Made by a program: the position numbers and the translations under genes. Below are positions 10,473-19,535 of a stretch of 48,626 nt of DNA, in pieces (the first letter of the stretch is position 1; each line of letters opens with the position of its first letter). The notes under the pieces are model-generated. The model worked only from the letters and a program-made list of their open reading frames with translations, was not told where the DNA came from and searched no databases. This stretch comes from an uncultured Porphyromonadaceae bacterium (GTDB lineage Bacteria > Bacteroidota > Bacteroidia > Bacteroidales > Muribaculaceae), in assembly GCA_947573485.1 (NCBI GenBank), contig CANPGB010000024.1, positions 1 through 48,626 on the forward strand, read 5' to 3'.

Positions 10473-10522
10473 ACTCTGCGCCCATTGTGGTGCTGAAGAG
10501 CACGGTGGACGCCGTGAGAAGT

Positions 10523-10615
10523 GAGGGTGGGCGGTGCTCGCCCTCTCTGTTTAGACAGAAAGACATAAATAACAGAAAGGACATAAAGAGGGTGGGCGAT
10601 GCTCACCCTTTTTTA
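10523..10615 (+). terminator. Pair of near-identical hairpins, the second with a T-tract (terminator)
   Basis: GAGGGTGGGCGGTGCTCGCC (10523-10542, continuing to 10545) and GAGGGTGGGCGATGCTCACC (10588-10607, followed by CTTTTTT) differ at few positions. Each folds with G-U pairs in RNA. The second has a proper poly-T run and is the likely terminator before aqpZ; the first looks like a duplicated copy. Confidence 0.65.
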
Positions 10616-10632
10616 TGGAATTGTTAAAAATA

Positions 10633-10662
10633 TTGCGGATTGGCGATTAATTGTTAACTTTA
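10633..10662 (+). promoter_or_regulatory. Promoter of aqpZ
   Basis: TTG at 10633-10635, 19-bp spacer, TAACTTTA at 10655-10662 (one mismatch to TAnnTTTG). The predicted start near 10669 gives a leader of about 58 nt. Confidence 0.6.
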
Positions 10663-10726
10663 CGGGCGTAACATTGTTATAAATACGTTCAATCACCAAC
10701 CTACTACTTATCAAACTATTTATTTT

Positions 10727-11443
10727 ATGAGAAAGTACTTGTCAGAAATGCTGGGCACCTTCGTGCTCACTCTCATGGGTTGCGGCAGCGCAATCTTCGC
10801 CGGTATCGGTCTGGGCACCACAGGCTACGGCATCAGCACGCTCGGAGTAGCGTTTGCCTTCGGCCTCTCGGTAGTTGCCATGGCTTACACCATAGGCAAT
10901 ATCTCGGGCTGCCACATCAACCCCGCCATTACCCTCGGCGTGTGGGCCAACGGTCGCATGAAGAGCGGCGAGGCCTTAGGCTACATGCTCTTCCAGGTAA
11001 TAGGCGCCATCATAGCGTCGGCAGTGCTCTATGTGCTTGTTCACACAGGCAATGAGGCGGGCGTAGAGGCCGTGTTCAACAACACGACGACTACGGGAGC
11101 GAACTCCTTTATGGAGGGCAACATTGTGCCCGCGTTCATCGCCGAGACTATCTTCACCTTTATCTTTGTTCTCGTGGTTCTCGGCACTACCGACAGCCGC
11201 AAGGGAGCGGGCAACTTCGCCGGACTTGCAATCGGTCTTACCCTGGTGCTCGTTCACATAGCATGTATTCCTATCACTGGAACATCTGTCAACCCCGCCC
11301 GTTCTATCGGTCCGGCTATCTTCGCCGCTATCGAGGGCAACGCCACTCCGCTGTCGCAGCTGTGGCTGTTCATCGTGGCACCCTTCCTTGGCGCACTCTG
11401 CAGCGCGGGAGTATGGCGCGCGATAGCTCCTGCCAAGGACTAA
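10727..11443 (+). CDS. aqpZ: Aquaporin Z-type water channel
   Basis: A 238-residue inner-membrane protein with six hydrophobic spans and two NPA half-helices: HINPAITLG (NPA 65-67) and TSVNPARSIGP (NPA 189-191). Residues of the aromatic/arginine filter have the AqpZ spacing: a phenylalanine at about 43-45, H177, T186 and R192, i.e. the small-pore, water-selective type rather than a glycerol facilitator, which has glycine and a wider filter. This supports osmotic water flow as the role. The gene is monocistronic, with its own promoter upstream and a hairpin downstream. Confidence 0.93.
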   Translation: MRKYLSEMLGTFVLTLMGCGSAIFAGIGLGTTGYGISTLGVAFAFGLSVVAMAYTIGNISGCHINPAITLGVWANGRMKSGEALGYMLFQVIGAIIASAVLYVLVHTGNEAGVEAVFNNTTTTGANSFMEGNIVPAFIAETIFTFIFVLVVLGTTDSRKGAGNFAGLAIGLTLVLVHIACIPITGTSVNPARSIGPAIFAAIEGNATPLSQLWLFIVAPFLGALCSAGVWRAIAPAKD

Positions 11444-11466
11444 ACTTCGCATAACAAAATAATATC

Positions 11467-11497
11467 GGCCGACTGCCCACAGTATGGGGAGTCGGCC
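11467..11497 (+). terminator. Hairpin after aqpZ
   Basis: GGCCGACT (11467-11474) / AGTCGGCC (11490-11497), extended by GCCC/GGGG inside, 24 bp after the aqpZ stop. There is only a weak T-run afterwards, so termination may be partial. Confidence 0.6.
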
Positions 11498-11536
11498 AAT
11501 TCTGTGTTAATTAACGAGTGTAAAAGGCTGCGGGTG

Positions 11537-11567
11537 TTGTGAATCTACAGAGCAAGCGCTATTTTTG
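11537..11567 (+). promoter_or_regulatory. Main promoter candidate of the PUL
   Basis: TTG at 11537-11539, 20-bp spacer, TATTTTTG at 11560-11567. Predicted leader to susC is about 155 nt. A second -7-like box, TAATTTTG at 11677-11684, lies 43 bp before the start but lacks a convincing -33 partner. Confidence 0.65.
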
Positions 11568-11620
11568 CATGAGGCGAAGGAGCATGATTGTGTCATTGAA
11601 TATCGAAAATGTGTACTTGC

Positions 11621-11632
11621 ATCAAATTTGAT
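11621..11632. promoter_or_regulatory. Perfect 12-bp palindrome in the PUL leader
   Basis: ATCAAATTTGAT is self-complementary and lies between the two promoter candidates upstream of susC. A regulator binding site is possible, but nothing else supports it. Confidence 0.3.
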
Positions 11633-11727
11633 ATGCGGTGCAACATGCGTTATAGAGCTGAAAAAGGCGCAGTTTATAATTTTGCGTCAGAAATTAATAA
11701 AAATCACGCAAACCAATAAATCCAATC

Positions 11728-14700
11728 ATGAAACAAATTACCCTATGCGCGCTAATGATGCTGTTTGCAGGCCTGCGCATGATCGGCGGTAATATCACGG
11801 TGCAGGGCACCGTAGTATCGGCCACCGACGGCGAGCCTCTCATAGGCGCGAGTGTCGTTGCCGAGGGAGGAGCGTCGCTTGGCGCGGCAGCCACCGACTA
11901 CGACGGCAATTTCACCCTCACCGTTGCCGAAGGCACCCGCTTAGTATTCTCTTATATCGGTTACCGCAGCACAACGCTTGAGGCTGCCGCCACCATGAAC
12001 GTGAGACTCGAGGAAGACAGCAAGCTCCTTGATGAGGTTGTGGTGGTAGGCTACACCACTCAGCGCAAGGTTGATGTCACGGGCGCCATTACGGCCGTAG
12101 ACATGAACGAGCTTGCCAAGCAGAACGAGAACAACCCTATCAAGGCACTCCAGGGACGCGTGCCTGGCATGAATATCTCGGCCGACGGCAATCCTTCGGG
12201 CGCCTCTACGGTGCGCATACGCGGTATCGGTACGCTCAACAACAACGACCCTCTTTATATTATCGACGGTGTTCCCACCAAGGGCGGCATGCACGAGCTC
12301 AACCCCGGCGATATAGAGAGCATACAGATTCTTAAAGACGCGGCTTCGGCCTCTATCTACGGTTCGCGCGCCGCCAACGGTGTGATAATCATCACCACCA
12401 AGCGCGGCAATGACCTGCGCATAAGCTTCGATGCCTCGCTGGCGGCTCAGTTCTACACCCGCCGCATGAAGGTTCTCGACGCCGACGGCTACGGCCGCGC
12501 CATGTGGCAGGCTTATGTGAACGACGGTCAGGACCCCAACACCAACGCCCTCGGCTACCGCTACAACTGGGGCTATGACGCCTCCGGCGTTCCTGTGCTG
12601 CACTCGCTGAGCATGAACAAGTACCTCGACAGCGCGGGCAAGACTCCGGCAGCCGACACCGACTGGTTCGACGAGACCACCCGCACGGGTTTCATACAGA
12701 ATTACAATTTCTCGGTGAGCGGATCTACCGAGAAGATGAGTTCTTTCTTCTCATTAGGCTATTACAAGAACCTCGGCGTAATCAAGACATCAGACTTCGA
12801 GCGCCTCTCGGCCCGCGTGAACACCGAGTTCAAGCCCTTTGGCGACGTTGTCACCATAGGCGAGCACTTCACCGTAAACCGCACCAACGAGGCTGCAGCT
12901 CCCGGCGGCTTCCTTGAAAATGTACTTCAGGCCAACCCCTCGCTGCCCGTCTACACCACCGACGGCGAGTATGCCTGACCGGTTGGCGGCTATCCCGACC
13001 GCGAGAATCCCGTAGCTCGCCTTGAGCGCAACAAAGACAACCGCTACACCTACTGGCGAATTTTCGGCGACGCATATGTCAACATCAACCCCTTCAAAGG
13101 CTTCAACATACGCACCACTTTCGGCCTCGACTACTCGCAGAAGCAGCAGAGGATATTCACCTACCCCATTACCGAAGGCAATGTTGCCAACAATACCAAT
13201 GCCGTAGAGGCCAAGCAGGAACACTGGACCCGCTGGATGTGGAACGCCGTGGCGAGCTACAACATAGACTTCGGCCGCAGCCACTTCGACGTACTTGCAG
13301 GCGTTGAGCTCAACCGCGAGAACTCATCGTGGTTCTCGGGTTACAAGACCGATTTCTCGGTTCTCAACCCCGACTTCATGTGGCCCGATGCCGGTGCAGG
13401 CACAGCGCAGGCCTACGGCTCGGGCGACGGCTTCTCACTCGCCTCGTTCTTCGGCAAAGCCAACTACTCGTGGGATGAGCGCTACCTCATTGGCGTTACC
13501 GTACGCCACGACGGCTCCTCGCGCTTCGGTGCCAACAACCGCTGGGCTACTTTCCCCTCGGTGTCGCTCGGCTGGCGAATCAACAATGAATCGTTCCTCC
13601 GCAACGCCACATGGCTCAACGACCTTAAACTGCGCCTCTCGTGGGGCCAGACCGGTAACCAGGAGATCAGCAACCTCGCCCGCTACTTTGTGTATGTACC
13701 CAACTACGGCGTGAGCGAGTCGGGCGGTCAGAGCTACGGCACCTCGTACGACATCGGTGGCACCAACGGCGGCTCTATCCTCGCCTCCGGCTTCAAGCGC
13801 AACCAGATAGGCAACCCCGACATCAAGTGGGAGACCACCACACAATATAATATAGGTGTTGACTGGAGCATGTTCAACTCGCGCTTCTACGGCTCACTCG
13901 ACCTCTACTACAAAAAGACCTCCGACATCCTCGTTGAAATGGTTGGCATCGCCGCTATGGGCGAGGGCTCCAACCAGTGGATCAACGCCGGTGAGATGAG
14001 CAACAAGGGTGTTGAACTCAACCTCGGCTACCGCAACACCACTTCGGGCGGTTTCCGCTACGAAATCACCGGCAATATCTCGGCATACCGCAACAAAATC
14101 ACCGCTATCCCTGCCACCGTGGCAGCCAACGGCACCTTCGGCGGCAACGGCGTTTACAGCGTTGTCGGTCATACCTTCGGTGCGCAGGCGGGCTATGTTG
14201 CCGACGGCATTTTCCAAAACCAGGCCGAGGTAGAGAGCCATGCCATACAGGAGGGTGCCGCTCCCGGCCGCATACGCTGGCGCGACCTCGACGGCGACGG
14301 CCGCATCACTGTTGCCGACCAGCAGTGGATCTACGACCCGACACCCGATTTCAGCTACGGTCTGAACGTGTACCTGCAGTATAAAGACTTCGACTTCACA
14401 ATGTTCTGGCAAGGAGCCCAGGGGCAGGACGTAATCTCCGACCTCAAAAAAGAGACAGACCTCTGGAGCGGCCTGAACATAGGCTTCCTCAACAAGGGCG
14501 AGCGCCTGCTCGACGCGTGGACACCGAGCAACCCGAACTCCACAATCCCTGCGCTTACACGCAGCGACGCCAACAACGAGAAACGCGTATCGACCTACTT
14601 CGTGGAGAACGGTTCCTACCTCAAGCTACGCAACGTGCAGCTTGGTTATACCCTTCCGCGCCACCTGAGCGAGAAGATACGCATGCAGAAACTGCGCTTC

Positions 14701-14826
14701 TATGTGAGCGGGCAGAACCTGCTGTGCATCCACAGCAAGAACTTCACGGGCGTTGACCCCGAGAACCCCAACTTCGGCTACCCCATTGCCGCCAACGTAA
14801 CATTCGGACTTAACGTAACCTTCTGA
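11728..14826 (+). pseudogene. susC: SusC/RagA TonB-dependent outer-membrane transporter, interrupted by an in-frame TGA
   Basis: The reading frame of 1033 codons is intact except for TGA at 12976-12978 (codon 417). Before it: signal peptide, carboxypeptidase-D-regulatory-like domain (about 23-105: VQGTVVSATDGEPLIGASV), TonB-box region (DEVVVVGYTT) and plug domain (RVPGMNISADGNPSG, IRGIGTLNNNDPLYIIDGVP, SIYGSRAANGVIIITTKRG). After it the same frame continues at once with PVGGYPDRENPVARL, a normal SusC segment, and ends in a beta-barrel C-terminus ANVTFGLNVTF. Related proteins usually have glycine at this place (A-G-PVGG), so GGA to TGA is the simplest change. An internal ATG at 13237 could not make a working porin. 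SusC with SusD imports oligosaccharides across the outer membrane; this allele should be non-functional unless the stop is read through or is a sequence error. Confidence 0.85.
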
Positions 14827-14834
14827 TACCAACA

Positions 14835-16556
14835 ATGAAACGAATAATATATCCTGCAGCCGTGGCCCTTATGCTCGGCGCCACCGCCTGCAACGACTTC
14901 CTCGACAATCCGCGCCCGCAGGGTGTGCTCGACCAGGAGCAGGTGCTCGACGGCGAGAACGTGGATAACCTTGTAATCTCGGCCTACGCCGTGTGGATTT
15001 CGGCCGAGGACATCAACTCGTCGTTCTCGATGTGGAACTTCGACGTACGCTCCGACGACGCCTACAAGGGCGGCAACGGTACGGAGGACGGCGATGTGTT
15101 CCATGCCCTTGAGATAGAGCAAGGCGTGATGAGCACCAACTGGAATATCTCCGACATGTGGCAGCGCCTCTACAACGGCATATCGCGCGCCAACGCCGCC
15201 CTCGCGGTGCTCTACGAAATGGACAGTAAGGCCTACCCCGAGCGCGACAGCCGTATTGCCGAGATGCGCTTCCTGCGCGGCCACGGTCACTTCCTGCTCA
15301 AACGCCTCTACAAAAACATACCTTTCGCCACCGACCACACCCTCACCCCCTCGCAGTACAACGAGCTTGAGAACACGGCCTACACCAACGACGAAGGATG
15401 GCAGCTCATTGCCGATGACTTCAAATATGCCTTCGACACCCTGCCCGAGATTCAGAGCGAGGTTGGTCGCCCGACCCGTGCCGCCGCTGCCGCATATCTT
15501 GCCAAGACTTACCTCTACAAAGCATTCCACCAGGATGACCCCGAATCGCACCGCGTGACTTCGGTAAACAATGCCGACCTTGAGGAGGTGCTGCGCTACA
15601 CCGAACCCGCAATCTACAGCGCCGCAGGTTTTGGTCTTGACGGCGACTTCCACAACAATTTCCGCCCCGAGCCCGAGTTTGAGAACGGTCCTGAGTCGAT
15701 ATGGGCGATGCAGTACTCTTTCAACGACGGCACCACTCACGGCAACTGCAACTGGTCGTATGGCCTTATCGTGCCCAACATCCCCGGCGTTACCGACGGC
15801 GGCTGCGACTTCTACAAGCCCTCGCAGAACATAGTCAACGCTTTCCGCACGGACGCCGACGGTCTGCCCTACCTCGACACCTTCAATGACAAGGACTATG
15901 ACATGGCTTCGGACTATGCCGACCCTCGCCTCTTCCTCACCGTGGGCATGCCGGGCACACCTTATATGTTCAACTCCAACTATATAATGGACCGCACGGC
16001 GGTGTGGAGCCGCTCCAACGGGCTCTATGGCTACTACGTGTCGCTGAAACATAACGTAGACCCCGACGGCAGCTACCTCGTGAAGGGTTCGTGGTGGGAT
16101 TCGCCGATGAACCGCATAGTGCTCCGCTACGCCGATGTGATGCTCACACGAGCCGAGGCACTTGCCCAGCTCGGTCGTGACGGCGCCATTGCCATAGTCA
16201 ACGAACTGCGCAACCGCGCACGCCAGAGCACTGCGGCAATATCGGGCTACGAGCAGCTTTACGGCGTGCGTCTGCGCGTGCTCCCCTACACCGGCAGCTA
16301 TACCCCCGAGGAGGCCCTGAAGATAGTGAAGCATGAGCGCCGCATAGAGCTTGCTATGGAGAGCGAGCGCTTCTTCGACCTCGTTCGTCGTGGCGAGGCC
16401 GAGAGCACCCTCAACCGCTACTTTGCCGATGAGGCTGACAACTGCGCCATCTACAGCTCGGCCCACTTCACCGCCGACAAGAACGAATACCTACCCATAC
16501 CTTTTGCCCAGATCAGCGCATCGAACGGGCATTACAAACAGAACATAGGCTTCTAA
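14835..16556 (+). CDS. susD: SusD/RagB family nutrient-binding lipoprotein
   Basis: A 573-residue lipoprotein; the lipobox ends at C19 (MLGATAC), followed by NDFLDNPRPQG, typical of SusD proteins. The N-terminal tetratricopeptide-like part contains EMRFLRGHGHFLLKRLYKNIPF, and the C-terminal RagB part contains IVLRYADVMLTRAEALAQLG, IVKHERRIELAMESERFFDL and a final EYLPIPFAQI. SusD forms a lid on the SusC porin and captures glycans at the surface. It starts 8 bp after susC. It has no damage of its own, so loss of the transporter, if real, is recent. Confidence 0.95.
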   Translation: MKRIIYPAAVALMLGATACNDFLDNPRPQGVLDQEQVLDGENVDNLVISAYAVWISAEDINSSFSMWNFDVRSDDAYKGGNGTEDGDVFHALEIEQGVMSTNWNISDMWQRLYNGISRANAALAVLYEMDSKAYPERDSRIAEMRFLRGHGHFLLKRLYKNIPFATDHTLTPSQYNELENTAYTNDEGWQLIADDFKYAFDTLPEIQSEVGRPTRAAAAAYLAKTYLYKAFHQDDPESHRVTSVNNADLEEVLRYTEPAIYSAAGFGLDGDFHNNFRPEPEFENGPESIWAMQYSFNDGTTHGNCNWSYGLIVPNIPGVTDGGCDFYKPSQNIVNAFRTDADGLPYLDTFNDKDYDMASDYADPRLFLTVGMPGTPYMFNSNYIMDRTAVWSRSNGLYGYYVSLKHNVDPDGSYLVKGSWWDSPMNRIVLRYADVMLTRAEALAQLGRDGAIAIVNELRNRARQSTAAISGYEQLYGVRLRVLPYTGSYTPEEALKIVKHERRIELAMESERFFDLVRRGEAESTLNRYFADEADNCAIYSSAHFTADKNEYLPIPFAQISASNGHYKQNIGF

Positions 16557-16558
16557 CC

Positions 16559-17920
16559 ATGAAACAGTTGATAAAATATCCGCTTCTTGCTGCGGCCCTC
16601 CTGCTTGCCTCGTGCAGCGACAGCAAGACCTCTACCCTCTCTCTTGAGGGCGATACCCGCGTCGAGGCCATAACGGTGAGCGGCTACGAAGGTGTTATTG
16701 ACCACACACCGCGCACCATAAGCGTAAACGTACCCGCAGACTTCGACCTCAGTGTTATGAAAGTCGATGCCATAAGCCTCAGCGAGGGAGCCTCGTGCTC
16801 GCTGCCTGCAGGCACGGTGTTCAATGCCACCGTACCGCGCTCGATAACCGTTACCAACGGCGATGTACAGAGCGTATACACCATGAGCGTGGTGCATGAC
16901 AACGTTGAATTTCTGAGCTTTACGCTCGACGGGCAGTATCATGGCACTATCGACAACAGCGCCCGCACGATACTCGTATTCGTGCCTCTCGACGCCTATG
17001 TGAGCGCCATGCAGGCCACTTTCACCGTCAATGCGGGGGCTGTTGTTACCCCCGGCAGCGGTGCCGTGCTCGATTTCAGCGAGCCTGTGGTGCTCAAGGC
17101 CGTCTGCCGTACCGCTACCGCCGACTATACCGTTACGGTTGTCAAAGACGAGATGTCGCAGGCTCCGAAGGCCTTTGTGGGCACCGCCTCCGACGCCTAC
17201 TCTCTCGGCGACGAAGCCTCTGCCGCCTGCCGCTGGATGCTTGAGAATGTGCCCAACAGCCGCTATGTGTCGGTTCAGCAGATTATCGACGGCGACGTCA
17301 AGCTCGATGACTTCACTATGGTTTGGTGCCACTTCGACTTCACCGACTGGCCCGGACAAATGTGGGACTCTCGCGACCACTTCAACGCCTACTGGCTGCG
17401 CGGCGGCAATATCCTGGCCTCTCGCGACGGCGCCCGCTATATCAACGACGTATGGCGCATAGCCCGCGACCAGCAGAGCCCCAACAACATGTTCGGCGGC
17501 GACAGCTACGAGACTCTGGCCTACGACCTTGGCTTCACTATCACCGGGCATGAGGACCATGCGATCTACGCCGGACTGCCTACCGATGCCGACGGCCGCG
17601 TGCTGCTCGTGGGCGCAGGCTGCGCAAACTCGAACCGCACCCTGCAGTGGGGCGCCGACTGGGACCCCTACGGTTCGCCCGAAGGCTGGGCCGAACGCAC
17701 GGGAGCCAAGGCTCTCGCCTCGGGTCATGACTACGACGTAAACCGAGTGACAATCGCCGAGTTCGAACCTTACGAAGCCCTTAAAGGCTATCAGTCGGGC
17801 ACGGTAATCACAATAGGCACACCGGCTTACGAGTGGTACAATCCCAACGGTGTACCCAACCCCTACTACGAGAATATAGTGGCTCTGACCAAAAACTCAA
17901 TCAACTACCTCTGCAAATAA
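16559..17920 (+). CDS. DUF4960-like surface glycan-binding lipoprotein of the PUL
   Basis: A 453-residue lipoprotein (lipobox LLASC, C19) starting 2 bp after susD. Two related beta-domains open it, about 30-110 and 115-195. Each follows the pattern hydrophobic stretch, (ID)H/N-(ST)ARTI-x-V-(FN)VP, xxxGAxxxPxSGxxxxF and a closing YTVTVV/YTMSVV strand, as in Ig-like modules of surface glycan-binding proteins. The remaining ~250 residues (AFVGTASDAYSLGDEASAAC, FTMVWCHFDFTDWPG, YWLRGGNILASRDGARYI, AYEWYNPNG) match my recollection of the DUF4960 type. In fructan PULs of Bacteroides a lipoprotein in this position binds levan on the cell surface; that role here is by position. It is not an obvious enzyme. 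Confidence 0.75.
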   Translation: MKQLIKYPLLAAALLLASCSDSKTSTLSLEGDTRVEAITVSGYEGVIDHTPRTISVNVPADFDLSVMKVDAISLSEGASCSLPAGTVFNATVPRSITVTNGDVQSVYTMSVVHDNVEFLSFTLDGQYHGTIDNSARTILVFVPLDAYVSAMQATFTVNAGAVVTPGSGAVLDFSEPVVLKAVCRTATADYTVTVVKDEMSQAPKAFVGTASDAYSLGDEASAACRWMLENVPNSRYVSVQQIIDGDVKLDDFTMVWCHFDFTDWPGQMWDSRDHFNAYWLRGGNILASRDGARYINDVWRIARDQQSPNNMFGGDSYETLAYDLGFTITGHEDHAIYAGLPTDADGRVLLVGAGCANSNRTLQWGADWDPYGSPEGWAERTGAKALASGHDYDVNRVTIAEFEPYEALKGYQSGTVITIGTPAYEWYNPNGVPNPYYENIVALTKNSINYLCK

Positions 17921-17927
17921 TACCACG

Positions 17928-19469
17928 ATGAAAACAATGATATACAGCGTCATAGCAGTGGCATTGGCAAGTCTGGCCACCACTTCGTGCAGCGACAGCG
18001 ACAGCCCCGCGGTCGGCAATATCGACCTTGATTCGAGCAGCACTTTCTACAATGCTCCCGATCAGGCTTCGGCCAACATATACTATAAACCTGCCGTTGG
18101 CTATGTGGGCGACCCCATGCCTTTCTACGACCCCGTTGCAGGCGACTTCAAGATACTGTACCTTCAGGACTACCGCCCGAACCAACCCCTGACTTATCAC
18201 CCGATATGGGGTGTGAGCACTGCCGACGGTGCGAGCTACCGCTCCTTAGGCGAACTTATACCCTGTGGAGCCGAGACCGACCTCGACGCCGCTCTCGGCA
18301 CGGGCTCGACGGTGTACGACGGCAGCCTCTACCACACTTTCTACACCGCCCACTCGCCTAATGCCGCCAGCACCGCAGGCATCAACGAGGCCGTCATGGT
18401 GGCTACGTCGAGCGACTTCGTGACGTGGCATAAAGACCCCGCCTTTATACTGAGCGGCGCCACTGAGGGCTACAGCACGCAGGACTACCGCGACCCCTTT
18501 GTGTTCAAGGGCGACGACGGCAAGTGGCATATGCTCGTAGCCACCAAGCGCGAGGGCAAGGGCGTGCTTGCCGAATATACCTCGGCCGACCTGCGCGCAT
18601 GGGAGAGTGCCGGCGTGTTCATGACCATGATGTGGGACCGTTTCTACGAGTGCCCCGACCTCTTCAAAATTGGCGAGTGGTGGTATCTTATCTACTCGGA
18701 GCAGCACGATGCCGTGCGCCGCGTGCAGTACTTCAAAGGCCGCAGCCTCGATGAGCTCAAAGCTTGCACGGCAGGCGACGCCGGACTCTGGCCCGATTCG
18801 CGCGAGGGCATGCTCGACAGCCGCGCCCTCTATGCCGGAAAGACGGCCTCCGACGGCACCAACCGCTACCTGTGGGGCTGGAGCGCCACCCGCGCCGGCG
18901 GCAGCAATACCGGCAATATGGACTGGGCGGGCGCTCTCGTTGCCCACCGCCTGGTGCAGCAGCCCGACGGTACCCTCCTTTTAGGTGAAGTTCCCGCCAT
19001 AGCCGCCCGCTTCGGGCAGGGCACGGCGGAGGCAGCTTTTACCCTTGATGCCGACAGCCAGCGCTCTTTCGGACGTCTTGGCTATGAAAACCGCATAAGC
19101 TTTACCGTGAAATGCGGTGGCGACGCACGCTTCGGAGTGTCGTTTGGCCGCGGCAGCGACTCCACCTCCTACCCCACCCTCGTTGTAAATCCAGAGGGCG
19201 AAGGCCACCGCAAAATAAACTATGAGGAAGAAGGCGCTGACAGTGCCGGATTCATAGGCGGTGCAGACGGATATGTGTTCGGCGCCCCTGCCGACGGTGT
19301 CTATAACATCAGCATCGTGACAGACAACTCCGTTGCCACGATGTATATCGACGGCTGTGCCGCAATCACGGCGCGCGTGTACGGCGCAGCCCGCAACTGC
19401 TGGAGCATAAACAGCTACAACTCCACAATCGAGGTATCAAACCTCACCATAGCAAAAGCCGACAACTAA
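17928..19469 (+). CDS. GH32 family glycoside hydrolase lipoprotein (fructan-active)
   Basis: A 513-residue lipoprotein (lipobox ATTSC, C21), so probably anchored in a membrane and possibly surface-exposed. The five-bladed propeller of GH32 is recognised by GDPMPFYDP (nucleophile probably D62, in a variant of the WMNDPNG motif), DYRDPFVF (R188-D189-P190) and YECPDLFK (acid/base E241). A beta-sandwich follows from about residue 355 to the end (FTLDADSQRSFGR, ISIVTDNSVATMYIDG). GH32 enzymes cleave beta-2,1 or beta-2,6 fructosyl bonds in inulin, levan or sucrose, and this gene is what marks the PUL as fructan type. Linkage and endo/exo mode cannot be read from the sequence. A strong hairpin lies between it and the last PUL gene. 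Confidence 0.88.
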   Translation: MKTMIYSVIAVALASLATTSCSDSDSPAVGNIDLDSSSTFYNAPDQASANIYYKPAVGYVGDPMPFYDPVAGDFKILYLQDYRPNQPLTYHPIWGVSTADGASYRSLGELIPCGAETDLDAALGTGSTVYDGSLYHTFYTAHSPNAASTAGINEAVMVATSSDFVTWHKDPAFILSGATEGYSTQDYRDPFVFKGDDGKWHMLVATKREGKGVLAEYTSADLRAWESAGVFMTMMWDRFYECPDLFKIGEWWYLIYSEQHDAVRRVQYFKGRSLDELKACTAGDAGLWPDSREGMLDSRALYAGKTASDGTNRYLWGWSATRAGGSNTGNMDWAGALVAHRLVQQPDGTLLLGEVPAIAARFGQGTAEAAFTLDADSQRSFGRLGYENRISFTVKCGGDARFGVSFGRGSDSTSYPTLVVNPEGEGHRKINYEEEGADSAGFIGGADGYVFGAPADGVYNISIVTDNSVATMYIDGCAAITARVYGAARNCWSINSYNSTIEVSNLTIAKADN

Positions 19470-19486
19470 CACTCAATATCAACCGG

Positions 19487-19520
19487 CGGGAGGCCGCCAA
19501 AGCAAGAGGCAGCCTCCCGC
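19487..19520 (+). promoter_or_regulatory. Intercistronic hairpin without T-tract
   Basis: Perfect 9-bp arms GCGGGAGGC (19487-19495) / GCCTCCCGC (19512-19520) in the 66-bp gap after the GH32 gene. No poly-T follows, so it is more likely to stabilise or process the mRNA, or to reduce read-through, than to end it. Confidence 0.5.
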
Positions 19521-19535
19521 AAAACACTGAAACAC

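Larger units (their letters stand above)
10369..10726. other. Intergenic region: dispersed repeat copy 1, duplicated hairpins, aqpZ promoter
   Basis: This 358-bp gap holds no gene. In order: repeat copy 1 (10384-10472), a CACGG/CCGTG mini-hairpin (about 10501-10516), a hairpin at 10523-10545, its near-copy with a T-tract at 10588-10615, and the aqpZ promoter at 10633-10662. Confidence 0.7.

Noticed and set aside
12976-12978. TGA recoded as an amino acid (Gly code as in some uncultured lineages, or selenocysteine)
   Set aside because: Many genes here use TGA as their true stop (for example parB, the transglycosylase at 4535 and sufC), so a changed code is excluded. Selenocysteine does not fit a beta-barrel position that is usually Gly.
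13237-14826. Second SusC half as a separate gene starting at ATG 13237
   Set aside because: It would lack signal peptide, plug and first strands, and 86 in-frame codons between the TGA and this ATG encode normal SusC sequence.
14778-16466. A 562-codon open frame antisense to susD
   Set aside because: It mirrors the codon bias of susD on the other strand, in GC-rich DNA. It has no start signals or domains and its translation is rich in Val/Ala/Gly/His/Arg.
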